A stretch of DNA of 64,000 nt from Paracoccus caeni (GCF_016629665.1 NZ_JAEPRQ010000003.1:124001-188000); one strand, 5' to 3'; positions 34,388 through 42,330 are shown, counted from the stretch's first letter. Program-made: numbers and translations. Notes: a model not told the origin generated them from the sequence alone.

Positions 34388-35212
34388 GTGGAGCGAAACA
34401 GAGAGCTTACTGCGGCGCATCTGATCGAGCGGGACCGAATGCGTCATATGAAAAGTGACGACGACGTTGTTCTTGCAATTAATAGGTTCGATCATTGGAT
34501 AAAAAAACAGAATTTGAACTATGCTGACGCAGTGTCACAGATGCTTCATTTCATGCGGAATGGGATCCAGCAGGGTATGCAGATTCGCGATGCTCTGAAT
34601 GATAGACTTGGAATATTGATCGATGAAATGATCGAAGATGCTGAAAAAGTTGATTCGAGAATTTTATACGCGGTGCGATACGTGGCAGAAAAATATCGCA
34701 CGGATATTTTTCATGCATCAACGGAGCCCGAATTTATATATATGGGAAGGCTTATTGGCGCGACCGATTGGATATTTGGCGATGGAAAATATGCAATCGG
34801 CGTTGTTGCGGTTTATAACACAATATTTAATGAGGCATTTTCTAACAAGGTGAGTTATGCTTTTTCTCTGAGTAATGGGCTGGATATCAGTGAGCGGGAA
34901 GGAAATTCAGGGAGAGAGCTTTTCGATGTTGCCGTGATGAAAAATTATTACAATATATCCTATCACAATGACAATATGTCGGGTCGGATGGCCTGGGCGG
35001 AAGGTGAAGACATAGCTCTTGGGATATATAAGTTCATTCAGAGCCCGGAATCGAGGGGTTTGCTTTGTTCGCTCTTACCGCCAGCCGGGCTGCTTGAGGT
35101 CGATTGGTCTAAGCAGCAATGGGTTTTCGAGGCGCGGAATCGACAATGGTTAAATTACAAGCACCCTAGGGACCTTATCAGCTATTTTGACCAAATGGCT
35201 GCGACCAGTTAG
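34388..35212 (+). CDS. AT-rich island gene of unknown function (274 aa)
   Basis: GTG start at 34388. Not recognised. The protein appears soluble, with no signal peptide or membrane segment. The N-terminal third is charged and helical (ERNRELTAAHLIERDRMR, DAVSQMLHFMRNGIQQGMQ, DRLGILIDEMIEDAEKVD). The central part has hydrophobic, aromatic strands (EFIYMGRLIGATDWIFGDG, AIGVVAVYNTIFNEAF), and the C-terminus has WSKQQWVFEARNRQW. Codons such as ATA, TTA, AAT and GAT are frequent, unlike the flanking GC-rich genes. It lies between IS3 and IS5 remnants with a 52-residue ORF just upstream, typical of laterally acquired cargo. Confidence 0.75.
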   Translation: MERNRELTAAHLIERDRMRHMKSDDDVVLAINRFDHWIKKQNLNYADAVSQMLHFMRNGIQQGMQIRDALNDRLGILIDEMIEDAEKVDSRILYAVRYVAEKYRTDIFHASTEPEFIYMGRLIGATDWIFGDGKYAIGVVAVYNTIFNEAFSNKVSYAFSLSNGLDISEREGNSGRELFDVAVMKNYYNISYHNDNMSGRMAWAEGEDIALGIYKFIQSPESRGLLCSLLPPAGLLEVDWSKQQWVFEARNRQWLNYKHPRDLISYFDQMAATS

Positions 35213-35244
35213 GATGACCTATATGGGGTTCTGTCTTGTCTAGG

Positions 35245-36056
35245 TCATTTTGACAAATGTCGGCGCCCTAGCCTGATGCAGGCGATGTCTATGAAGCAGA
35301 GGAAGCTGTCTGTGGTTTCGTTGTAACCTGTGGCGAGCCGACGGCTGTTCTTCAACTTGTTGAAGCAACGCTCGACCATGTTGCGCAAAGTGTAGATGAC
35401 CTTGCGAACCTTTCGGTTCTTGCGCATCGGTAGTGAGAAGGGTCTGAAAACAGTCCGGAGGACTGTTTTCCCGACGAACGGTAGGGCGTTACGGTTTTCG
35501 ATATCTTCCCGAATTTTGTCGGTATCATAACCTCTGTCCGCCACCAGCACGGCGGGCTGTAGCAGGTTGTCGGCCATCACCAGATCATAGCCGATATAAT
35601 CGGAATCCTGCTCCGGCGTGATCACGGTCGACATCGGGAGGCCAGCGCCGTTGACGCGGAGATGGATCTTGGTCGTAAAGCCACCTCGCGAACGGCCAAG
35701 GGTCTCTTTCTGAGGCCCCCATTTGCGCCCGCCGCATGATAATGGGCGCGTATTGCGGTGTTGTCGAGCATCTGTAGCGTGTCGGGCGCGATCCCCGCAT
35801 AGTTCAGCGCGTCCAGAATGTCCTCCCACAGCCCCGCCAATTTCCAACGACGGAACTGGCGGTAGACCGATGACCACTTACCGAACTCCTCGGGCAGATC
35901 GCGCCAAGCGGCACCAGTCCGTGCGATCCAGAAAATTCCTTCTATAACAATATGATGGTTGGATGGCCTGCGCCTGTTTGGATGCCTGACAGCACGCATG
36001 GAGGCTTCGAAGAGGACCCACTCTTCGTCGGATATCAACTTGCGTGCCAAGCTCAT
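35245..36056 (-). CDS. IS5-family transposase, two frames joined by -1 frameshift
   Basis: Frame 1 (start 36056) encodes the N-terminal DUF4096-type part: ISDEEWVLFEASM, FWIARTGAAWRDLP, YRQFRRWKLAGLWEDIL and LDNTAIRAHYHAAGA. Frame 2 continues KWGPQKETLGRSRGGFTTKIH, LVADRGYDTDKIRE and NMVERCFNKLKNSRRLATGY (the DDE region). A GGGGG run at 35716-35720 (complement of CCCCC) is the likely slippage site. Between LP and LPMRKNRK the protein carries a 17-residue in-frame intrusion (35428-35484) with a palindromic DNA core. Activity is doubtful because of this insertion. Confidence 0.82.
35428..35484. repeat. In-frame palindromic insertion inside the IS5 transposase gene
   Basis: A 6-bp direct repeat CGGTAG (35428-35433 and 35479-35484) flanks 45 bp whose core is a perfect palindrome: GAAAACAGTCC (35446-35456), GGA, GGACTGTTTTC (35460-35470). 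The period is 51 bp, exactly 17 codons, so the frame is kept. Without it the protein would read ALPMRKNRK, as in related transposases. Confidence 0.7.
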
Positions 36057-36125
36057 CTCCCACGTGGAGATGAACGTGAATCACAAGTCCACGGACAAGG
36101 AAATCCATTCTGTCAACACAACCTA

Positions 36126-36422
36126 ATGACCGATGTATCAGCGGTTTACGCCTATTCGCGGGCAGAATGCGTGATCTTGTGACAGCATTTTTCACAGGTT
36201 ACCGCACTTCTGCTTCGAAATTGTTCAGCGATGTTGGCAGTCAGAAGCTTTTCGCGCGAGTCGATATGGCTTGCGCGAAAAATTTTGCCTTTTCTGGAAA
36301 TCAACTCCCGTATAGATGGATGGAAGTTATGCGCTAACATTCAAAAATAGTTAATAAACGGGATGTTTTGCGTCATGTTAACGATTTGATCCAAGCGCCA
36401 GTGCGCGAGTAGGTTTCGTCTT
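36126..36422. other. AT-richer intergenic stretch between IS5 and the Hint gene
   Basis: About 300 bp. I see no gene. The composition is closer to the island cargo than to the chromosome up to about 36400 (for example AAAAATAGTTAATAAACGG at 36345-36362), so the island's right edge may lie here. A promoter for the Hint gene is expected in 36330-36410; no clear direct repeat of the tRNA 3' end was found. Confidence 0.5.
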
Positions 36423-37577
36423 ATGGTTGATTACGCCAGAACCGTTCTGTATCTCGGGAACCGCCCGATCGCGGATACGCTTGAGGGAGTGAACAACGGA
36501 GCAACCGAGAATACCGCTGCTTTGCTGGGCAACTACACCCCAGATGACGGTTTTCAACTGACGACGATCATCTTGCGCGATCTTGAAGGCCTCACCCCAG
36601 GCAGCGCGCCGAATGGTTCGATCGACGAGGATGTCACCAACTACATCGAAGGCGGGATTCTGAATCCTGACAGCGACGACCGTGTGCTTTACAATATCGG
36701 TGCGGGAACCGTTACCGCGCGGTTAGACATGGTCCAGCTTGCCAATGCTCGGCTCACCTTGGGCGACGGTTCCACTCTCACGGTCAACAACCTTGTCATC
36801 GTGCAGATGACAAACGGCGCGGTGTTTCTGGCAGAGCATCCCAGCCTTCCGTCGACATTGGACAATATGAAGATTCAGTCTGTTCAAATTTTGGCAGTTA
36901 ATACAACGAATTACATCAACTGGACACTTCCGCCGGATATTACCGGGTCAGAGATCGTCTGCTTCGCCACCGGCACATTGATCGACACGGAACATGGGCC
37001 GATTCCGGTCGAGGACCTGGAAATCGGTATGAATGTCAGGACGCTTGATCGGGGTTTGCAACCGATCCGTTGGCTTGGATCGCGCAGGCTTACCTCAGCA
37101 GAGCTTGCGGTGAATGAAAAGCTACGTCCGATCCGCATCCGACGCGGGGTCTTGGCCGAGAATGTCCCGGATCGCGACCTGATCGTCAGCCCGCAGCACC
37201 GTATCCTCGTCAGTTCGCCTATCGCGCAGCGCATGTTTGGCGCGCGCGAAGTTCTGGTGGCAGCAAAGCAATTGCTGGTCCTAGACGGGGTCGAGATTGC
37301 CGATGATATCGGCGACGTGACCTACCACCACTTTCTGTTCGACAGGCACGAGATCGTCACCTCGAACGGGGCGATGACGGAATCGCTGTTTCCGGGTGGC
37401 GAGGCGCTGAAAGCGGTCGGCCCTGAAGCACGTGAGGAAATCTTTGCGATTTTCCCCGAATGGCGCGACAACCTTCCCCATTTCGAAGCCGCGCGAGAGT
37501 TTCCCGCAGCGCATCAGGCGCGCAAACTTGCCTTGCGGCACCAGCAAAATGGCAAACCTTTGTTCGCATCCGACTAG
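36423..37577 (+). CDS. Hint-domain protein (Hint_2 type)
   Basis: 384 aa. The first 175 residues form an acidic, beta-rich domain with weak repeats (TLGDGSTLTVNNLVIVQM) and no membrane segment. A hedgehog/intein (Hint) fold starts at EIVCFATGTLIDTEHGPIPVEDLEIG with the nucleophile-position Cys180, followed by RTLDRGLQPIRWLGSR and DLIVSPQHRILV, where the block-B-like His occurs, and HFLFDRHEIVTSNGAMTES. Such proteins are abundant in Rhodobacteraceae and are often exported by type I secretion; self-splicing is not expected because the usual C-terminal splice residues are lacking. Confidence 0.85.
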   Translation: MVDYARTVLYLGNRPIADTLEGVNNGATENTAALLGNYTPDDGFQLTTIILRDLEGLTPGSAPNGSIDEDVTNYIEGGILNPDSDDRVLYNIGAGTVTARLDMVQLANARLTLGDGSTLTVNNLVIVQMTNGAVFLAEHPSLPSTLDNMKIQSVQILAVNTTNYINWTLPPDITGSEIVCFATGTLIDTEHGPIPVEDLEIGMNVRTLDRGLQPIRWLGSRRLTSAELAVNEKLRPIRIRRGVLAENVPDRDLIVSPQHRILVSSPIAQRMFGAREVLVAAKQLLVLDGVEIADDIGDVTYHHFLFDRHEIVTSNGAMTESLFPGGEALKAVGPEAREEIFAIFPEWRDNLPHFEAAREFPAAHQARKLALRHQQNGKPLFASD

Positions 37578-37635
37578 ACCCCGCTACATTTTGCGGATCA
37601 TCCGGTCCTTCTGATCTAAACGGTGCATTTGTTCT

Positions 37636-38019
37636 TTATCGCCGCCAGAACGGAAACTCGATCTGACAGTAGTTCCCGACGGCCATGCCAATCGAGACCG
37701 AGCCATCGCGGGGACCGCCGCCGAAATGCGACAATCCGGCCCCTTCGGCCTTTTGCGCCCCATCCAGCGTGAAAACGATCCCGTCGCCGCCACGCCGTGG
37801 TTTCGGCGATGCGCGCCAGAGCCGTGTATCGCCCGGCTGATCCAGCACACGCTTTGCGAAATCACCGGCAGCGCACCAGTAATCGGTATCCCCACGTCGC
37901 GGATGAAACTCGACCGACATCTCGGTCGGACCAATCTGTCTTACCGTCATCCCGTTCTGCGCGATGAAGGCGGAAGCGGGCAGCGGCCACAACAGCAGCA
38001 CAATGGCGAATAGTCGCAT
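37636..38019 (-). CDS. Small exported protein of unknown function
   Basis: 127 aa with a signal peptide (LFAIVLLLWPLPASA, cleavage near residue 17). The mature protein has VEFHPRRGDTDYWCAAGDFAKRVL and ends GNYCQIEFPFWRR; the two Cys may form a disulfide. I cannot name a family. AAGGAGG lies 6-12 bases upstream of the ATG at 38019. It converges on the Hint gene with 58 bp between stops. Confidence 0.78.
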   Translation of the reverse strand: MRLFAIVLLLWPLPASAFIAQNGMTVRQIGPTEMSVEFHPRRGDTDYWCAAGDFAKRVLDQPGDTRLWRASPKPRRGGDGIVFTLDGAQKAEGAGLSHFGGGPRDGSVSIGMAVGNYCQIEFPFWRR

Positions 38020-38085
38020 CAGAGCCTCCTTGCTATAGCACAAGCCTTGCGCGCAAGACCTTCGCTTGCAAGCCCCGCTGGCCGG

Positions 38086-38271
38086 TCAGCGCTTCTTGCC
38101 GGTGCCTTTTGCAGGAAACCAGATCGCCATCCATCCGTCGATCCACGCGCGTTGCCAATCCTGCATCATCTTGGTCTGGTTTCGGCTGATCTCGGCCATC
38201 ATCTGCCCACGGGCCGCGCCCGCCGCGCTGTTCGCTGCAGATAGCCACGCACTCATCCATGGATTTTTCAT
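38086..38271 (-). CDS. Small Trp/Met-rich protein
   Basis: 61 aa, beginning MKNPWMSAWLSAANSAAGAA and containing QMMAEISRNQTKMMQDWQRAW, ending FPAKGTGKKR. The pattern is an amphipathic helical protein with many Trp and Met, resembling phasin-like or PHA-associated small proteins, but no firm family is recognised. GGAGGTTC sits 4-11 bases upstream of the ATG at 38271. The 121-aa protein gene lies upstream on the same strand. Confidence 0.65.
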   Translation of the reverse strand: MKNPWMSAWLSAANSAAGAARGQMMAEISRNQTKMMQDWQRAWIDGWMAIWFPAKGTGKKR

Positions 38272-38337
38272 CTGAACCTCCGGCAACAGGATGTGACTCA
38301 ATACGGCAGCCTCGATCCGGTTCCGCCCGTACCTGGT

Positions 38338-38703
38338 CTATTCGCGCCCGACGACATCGCGCCACGCCGTTTCGTCCACCTTCCGCAGCCGTTCCAGCGC
38401 GGCCACGGCCTCGGCGCGAAGTTCGTCAATGCTACGCCGCTTCACCTCGGTGATCTCGGCGGTCAGGGCGTCGATCTCGGGCAAAGGCGTCCCTGTGGAT
38501 AGCGACAGCGCCTGCAATGCCTCAAGCACCTTGCCAAGTTGCTTGCCGTAGCTGGCAACCTCGGTCACCACTTTGTCCTCGATATAGGGGCTGCCCTTGA
38601 TATCTGACGACCAGAAGCGCGGATGAATTTCCTGACTGACCTCGACATCCCCGGAGAACGGAGCCTTCCAAAACGGTGTGAGCAGATTGAAGGGAAGGGC
38701 CAT
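38338..38703 (-). CDS. Unknown 121-aa soluble protein
   Basis: Starts at ATG 38703 (GAGGTT seven bases upstream): MALPFNLLTPFWKAPFSGDVEV. It has a mostly helical C-terminal half (VASYGKQLGKVLEALQALS, EVKRRSIDELRAEAVAALERLR) that could form a coiled coil. Together with the 61-aa gene 66 bp downstream it may form a two-gene operon. Its helical, Lys/Arg/Glu-balanced C-terminus is consistent with a phasin-like granule protein, but this is a guess. Confidence 0.7.
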   Translation of the reverse strand: MALPFNLLTPFWKAPFSGDVEVSQEIHPRFWSSDIKGSPYIEDKVVTEVASYGKQLGKVLEALQALSLSTGTPLPEIDALTAEITEVKRRSIDELRAEAVAALERLRKVDETAWRDVVGRE

Positions 38704-39045
38704 GGCAACCTCGTCAACCAAACATGCCATATGTTTGGATGCGCCGGGTATCCGGTCAAACAAGAACGCATGACCGGAACCGGCAACTCTGGTTTCCGGT
38801 GAAGTGGCCCTAAAAGCGTGCAGTGGCTGGCGGTATTGCCGGTTTTATCGGCGCGGTGATCGCGAGAAGTCAGCAACAGCAGGGCTTTTCCTAGCTGCGA
38901 CCGAACACCGCCCGCGCATAGCCACGGCGCCACAAGTCAGGCAAATCGGCCGGTCCTCTACGCATCGCGCTTGCGCCTCATGGATGGTTCCGGCAACCCT
39001 AGGCTGAATATCGTCCCATCCGCCGATGGGCCAGTGGAGGAACCC
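38704..39045. other. Divergent promoter region with a palindrome
   Basis: 342 bp between the 121-aa gene and gntP. CCAAACAT (38718-38725) and ATGTTTGG (38731-38738) form a perfect 8-bp inverted repeat just upstream of the former gene's ribosome site, a candidate operator. A short in-frame stretch near 38815-38895 (VAGGIAGFIGAVIA) is hydrophobic but lacks a convincing start. No gene is called. Confidence 0.45.
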
Positions 39046-40422
39046 ATGAACAACGCCATCGAACCGGCTTATGGCACAGCAACGCTGCTGCTGATCGCCG
39101 CTGCCGCTGTCGCCTTTCTTTTGCTGCTGATCCTCAGATTCAAACTGCACGCCTTCATCGCGCTGGTTCTGGTCAGCCTGATCACGGCGCTTGTCACCCG
39201 CATCCCCTTTGCCGATGTGGTGCCGACGCTTTTGGGCGGCTTCGGATCGACGCTTGCCTCGGTCGCGATCCTTGTGGGCTTCGGCGCGATGATCGGACGG
39301 CTGCTGGAAGAGACCGGCGGCGCGCAGGTGCTGTCCGAGAGGCTCATCGACACTTTCGGAGAAAAGCGCGCACCCTTTGCGCTTGGCCTCGCCTCGCTCA
39401 TGTTCGGCTTTCCGATCTTTTTCGATGCCGGTCTGGTCGTCATGCTGCCGATCATCTTCACCGTCGCGCGGCGTTTCGGCGGCTCGGTTCTGACCTATGC
39501 TCTGCCTGCGGCGGGCGCGTTTGCGGTGATGCACGCCTTTGTGCCGCCGCATCCGGGTCCGGTCGCAGCAGGGGATCTGCTGGGCGCGGATATCGGACTG
39601 TTGGTCATCGTCGGCCTGATCATCGGTCTGCCGACATGGTATCTGGGTGGCTATCTTTACGGTCTCTATGCCGGGAAGAAATTCAACCTTCCTGTCCCCG
39701 CCCTGCTGGGTGAGGTGAAAGAGTTCCGGCCCGAAGACCTGCCGCGCTTCTCGACGGTCCTGTCGGTCCTACTGCTGCCGCTGGCGCTGATCTTTCTGAA
39801 CACCGGGCTGAACACGCTGGCGACAGCAGGGTATCTGGATCGCGGCGCGCTGTGGTTCCAAATCCTGCGGATGCTGGGCGATACCTCGATCGCGCTGCTG
39901 ATCACGGTGATCTATGCGATGTGGGCGCTTGGCAACGGGCGCACCGGCGCGCAGCTTGAAAAGATCATGAACGACTCGCTTGGTCCGGTTTGCGCGATCA
40001 TCCTTGTGACCGGCGCGGGCGGCATGTTCGGGGGCGTGTTGCGCGCCAGCGGCATCGGGCAGGCGCTGGCCGGGTCGCTGGAGCAGATTGGCATGCCGCT
40101 GATCGTGGCGGCCTTCCTTGTGGCAACCGCGCTGCGGGTGGCGCAGGGCTCGGCCACGGTGGCGCTGACGACGACGGCGGGGCTTCTGGCACCAACGGTT
40201 GCGGCGACCACGGGGCTGACCGGGCTGGATCTGTGCTTCCTCGTCATCGCCATCGCCTGCGGCTCTACCGTGCTGAGCCATGTGAACGATTCCGGCTTCT
40301 GGCTGGTCGGGCGGTTCCTTGAGATGGATGAAAAGACCACGCTGAAAACATGGACAGTGATGGAGACGCTTCTGGGCACCATCGGCTTCCTGATCGCATG
40401 GCTGGGGTGGGTGCTGCTGTAG
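39046..40422 (+). CDS. GntP-family gluconate/sugar-acid:H+ symporter
   Basis: 458 aa with about 12-14 hydrophobic segments, for example LLLIAAAAVAFLLLLIL and LITALVTRIPFADVVPT. Family parts include GFGSTLASVAILVGFGAMIG, FGFPIFFDAGLVVMLPI, AFVPPHPGPVAAG and GSTVLSHVNDSGFWLVGRF. GntP transporters import gluconate or related sugar acids by proton symport; the exact substrate is not visible. GTGGAGG lies before the ATG at 39046; the earlier Met at 38971 would add a poorly conserved arm. No dehydratase or kinase for gluconate is next to it. Confidence 0.92.
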   Translation: MNNAIEPAYGTATLLLIAAAAVAFLLLLILRFKLHAFIALVLVSLITALVTRIPFADVVPTLLGGFGSTLASVAILVGFGAMIGRLLEETGGAQVLSERLIDTFGEKRAPFALGLASLMFGFPIFFDAGLVVMLPIIFTVARRFGGSVLTYALPAAGAFAVMHAFVPPHPGPVAAGDLLGADIGLLVIVGLIIGLPTWYLGGYLYGLYAGKKFNLPVPALLGEVKEFRPEDLPRFSTVLSVLLLPLALIFLNTGLNTLATAGYLDRGALWFQILRMLGDTSIALLITVIYAMWALGNGRTGAQLEKIMNDSLGPVCAIILVTGAGGMFGGVLRASGIGQALAGSLEQIGMPLIVAAFLVATALRVAQGSATVALTTTAGLLAPTVAATTGLTGLDLCFLVIAIACGSTVLSHVNDSGFWLVGRFLEMDEKTTLKTWTVMETLLGTIGFLIAWLGWVLL

Positions 40423-40456
40423 CGGCGCCAAACAGGCACGCTGCACACGGACTATG

Positions 40457-40476
40457 GAGGGGGTATTTGCCCCCTC
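40457..40476 (+). terminator. Stem-loop after gntP
   Basis: GAGGGGG (40457-40463), TATTTG loop, CCCCCTC (40470-40476), followed by TTCT. A short T run makes it a weak terminator for gntP. Confidence 0.55.
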
Positions 40477-40483
40477 TTCTCGC

Positions 40484-40518
40484 GACAAAAAAGAAAAAGG
40501 GCGGCACCAAGGCCGCCC
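40484..40518 (-). terminator. Rho-independent terminator of the entericidin-like gene
   Basis: GGGCGGC (40499-40505) pairs with GCCGCCC (40512-40518); on the minus strand the stem is followed by TTTTTCTTTTTT (complement of 40487-40498). Confidence 0.85.
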
Positions 40519-40547
40519 GAATCCCCTGGCAGAACGCCGGGTGTGGG

Positions 40548-40694
40548 TCAGTAGCCCTGCTGCGCCTGAGCGCTTTCCTGCTGCACAACCTGACCTGCGG
40601 TCTGAATGTCGCGACCGGCACCCTGCATCGTCTCGCAAGCCGAAAGCGCCATCATCGCCAACACGGCACTCAAACCCAAAACTTTCTTCTGCAT
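40548..40694 (-). CDS. Entericidin-like small lipoprotein
   Basis: 48 aa, too short for many gene callers: MQKKVLGLSAVLAMMALSAC, then ETMQGAGRDIQTAGQVVQQE and a Gln/Ala-rich end. The lipobox is ALSAC with the modified Cys at residue 20, and the ETMQGAGRDIQ-AG pattern is the entericidin A/B family signature. GTAGGAG precedes the ATG by 5-11 bases. It has its own rho-independent terminator. The role is envelope-associated and otherwise uncertain. Confidence 0.88.
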   Translation of the reverse strand: MQKKVLGLSAVLAMMALSACETMQGAGRDIQTAGQVVQQESAQAQQGY

Positions 40695-40754
40695 TGGTCC
40701 ACTCCTACATAAATAGCTGTGATCGCAACGCTATTGCGCAGTATGGGTTCCCGG

Positions 40755-41138
40755 TCAGAAGGCAACGCCCGACCACAGGCAGATATTCGCGTAGGGGGTA
40801 AACTCGCCCGTTCTGACCACTGCGCGTGCATCACGGCTCAGACGCTTGAAGTCTTCGTGGCTGACCGTCTCGACACGTCCAATCGACCGTTGGCGGAAGG
40901 CGTGGGCCAGTTCCTCGGACGCCTCGGTCGCAATCGCTGCGCGTTCCACGACCAGTTCCGACAGCAGCGCGTCCAGCACGTCGAAAAGCCCCGGCACGCC
41001 GCGCGTGACGGCAAGGTCGATCACCCGAACCCCCGGCGGCACCGGCAGACCGGCATCGCCGACCACGATCAGATCGCCATGGCCCATCGCCGCGACCAGC
41101 CCCGACAGTTCCGCATTCAACAGCGTGCCGCGTTTCAT
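40755..41138 (-). CDS. rbsD: RbsD/FucU-like sugar mutarotase (pyranase)
   Basis: 127 aa. The family marker is SGLVAAMGHGDLIVVGDAGLP with the catalytic His near residue 20. RbsD converts beta-pyranose forms of ribose (and related sugars) to furanose. No ribose transporter or kinase is adjacent, so the substrate is not fixed. The ATG at 41138 has AAGGAG 7-12 bases before it; the first codon of the longer frame is TTG. It follows the dipeptidase gene by 10 bp and may share its transcript. Confidence 0.88.
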   Translation of the reverse strand: MKRGTLLNAELSGLVAAMGHGDLIVVGDAGLPVPPGVRVIDLAVTRGVPGLFDVLDALLSELVVERAAIATEASEELAHAFRQRSIGRVETVSHEDFKRLSRDARAVVRTGEFTPYANICLWSGVAF

Positions 41139-41148
41139 CAATCGCTCC

Positions 41149-42330
41149 TTACTCAGCAGGCAGAACTTCGGCCAGATAGGCCATCATATTGCCGCCCATC
41201 ACCTTTGCGATCTGCGTCTCGGTCAGTCCGGCATCCATCAGCGCCTGCGTCAGCGCCGACAGATGCGCCGCATCGAAGGGCGCATCGACAGAGCCGTCAT
41301 AGTCCGAGCCAAGCGAGACGTGATCTTCCCCCACCAGCGCAATCGCCGCGCGGATGCTGGCCGCGATGTCGGCAGGCGCGCGGCCACAGACCACATCGGC
41401 CCAGTAACCGATGCCGATCAACCCGCCCTTGGCGGCGATCCCGGCGACCAGTTCGTCGTCCAGATTGCGAGCACTGCTGCAGTGACCGTGAATCCCGGTA
41501 TGGGACAGGATCGGGCGCGTCCCCTCGATCGCCAGCACATCGCGGACCATTTGCGGCGAGGCATGGGCAAGATCGATCACCATGCCTTTGGCCATCATCT
41601 GCTCGACTACCTGATGCCCGAATTCTGACAGCCCGTTGCCCGAGCCACCCTCGCCATGCAGGCTGCCGCCCAATTCGTTGTCGAAGAAATGGGTAAGGCC
41701 CATCAGCCGGAAGCCCGCATCATACATCACATCAAGATTGGCGATATCACCTTCAAGCGGGTGCCCGCCTTCCGAGCCCAGCATCGCGCCCAGCAGCTTT
41801 TGCCCGCCTTCACGAGCCTCCAGCACGGCGGCCAGATCGGCTTGGGTGCGGATGACCCGCAGGCTTTCGGGGTCACGCGCCGCCGCCCGTTCCAGCGCGC
41901 GGGCCTGCACCAGCGCACGGTTCTTGAGCGAAAACCAAGACGAGACCGGGCGAAGCTGACCCATGAAGAGCGGCGTTATATTGTCCGCAGCCTCGGCGCT
42001 GTTTTCGCCATAGTTCTGGCCGCGCGGGCTTTTGGTGACGGTGGTAAAGACCTGCACCGCGACATTGCCTTCTAGCAGGCGCGGCACGTCGGTATGGCCG
42101 CGCTCGGCCCGTTTCAGGATGTTGCGATCCCATAGCAGGGTGTCGGCATGCCAGTCGCCGATGACCAGTCGGTCATGTAGTGCTTGCGCCTCAGCGCTGA
42201 CGGGCCAGCCATTCTCGGGCATGGTCATCGGGTTCAGGCCACGCTCGACATAGGCGGGGGCGAAAATGAAGAAAGCGGCAGCCGCAATGATCAGCACAGT
42301 GGCAAGTCCCAGAAGAATTCGTTTCAGCAT
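41149..42330 (-). CDS. Membrane-anchored dipeptidase (M19 family)
   Basis: 393 aa with an N-terminal membrane anchor (ILLGLATVLIIAAAAFFIFA). Zinc ligands of renal-dipeptidase-like enzymes are visible: HAD in GDWHADTLLW, Glu in GSEGGHPLEGD, and His residues in VIDLAHASPQM and ILSHTGIHG; SLGSDYDGS follows. M19 enzymes cleave dipeptides, including D-amino-acid-containing ones, and beta-lactam-like substrates. GGAGGG precedes the ATG. It could work with the peptide uptake system elsewhere in the window, but nothing links them directly. Confidence 0.88.
   Translation of the reverse strand: MLKRILLGLATVLIIAAAAFFIFAPAYVERGLNPMTMPENGWPVSAEAQALHDRLVIGDWHADTLLWDRNILKRAERGHTDVPRLLEGNVAVQVFTTVTKSPRGQNYGENSAEAADNITPLFMGQLRPVSSWFSLKNRALVQARALERAAARDPESLRVIRTQADLAAVLEAREGGQKLLGAMLGSEGGHPLEGDIANLDVMYDAGFRLMGLTHFFDNELGGSLHGEGGSGNGLSEFGHQVVEQMMAKGMVIDLAHASPQMVRDVLAIEGTRPILSHTGIHGHCSSARNLDDELVAGIAAKGGLIGIGYWADVVCGRAPADIAASIRAAIALVGEDHVSLGSDYDGSVDAPFDAAHLSALTQALMDAGLTETQIAKVMGGNMMAYLAEVLPAE

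Larger units (their letters stand above)
35241..36125 (-). mobile_element. IS5-family (IS427-like) insertion sequence
   Basis: Ends are imperfect inverted repeats: TAGGTCATTTTGACAAATG at 35241-35259 against the reverse complement of 36107-36125 (TAGGTTGTGTTGACAGAATG-like), flanked by TA-type target sequence. The transposase occupies almost the whole element in two frames. The stop of the second frame lies inside the left terminal repeat, as is usual for this group. Confidence 0.85.

Noticed and set aside
32819-36422. Attachment-site direct repeat of the tRNA 3' end at the island's far edge
   Set aside because: Searching by eye for GGTCGCCCACCA-like sequence downstream of the IS5 element gave no match; the edge is undefined.
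36423-37577. Hint protein as part of a polymorphic toxin system with the island ORFs
   Set aside because: There is no toxin domain after the Hint part, and the protein belongs to a common Rhodobacteraceae class; an IS element separates it from the AT-rich ORFs.
38810-38900. Small hydrophobic ORF (VAGGIAGFIGAVIA...) on the plus strand
   Set aside because: Only about 23 codons, with an upstream in-frame stop and no clear start or ribosome site.
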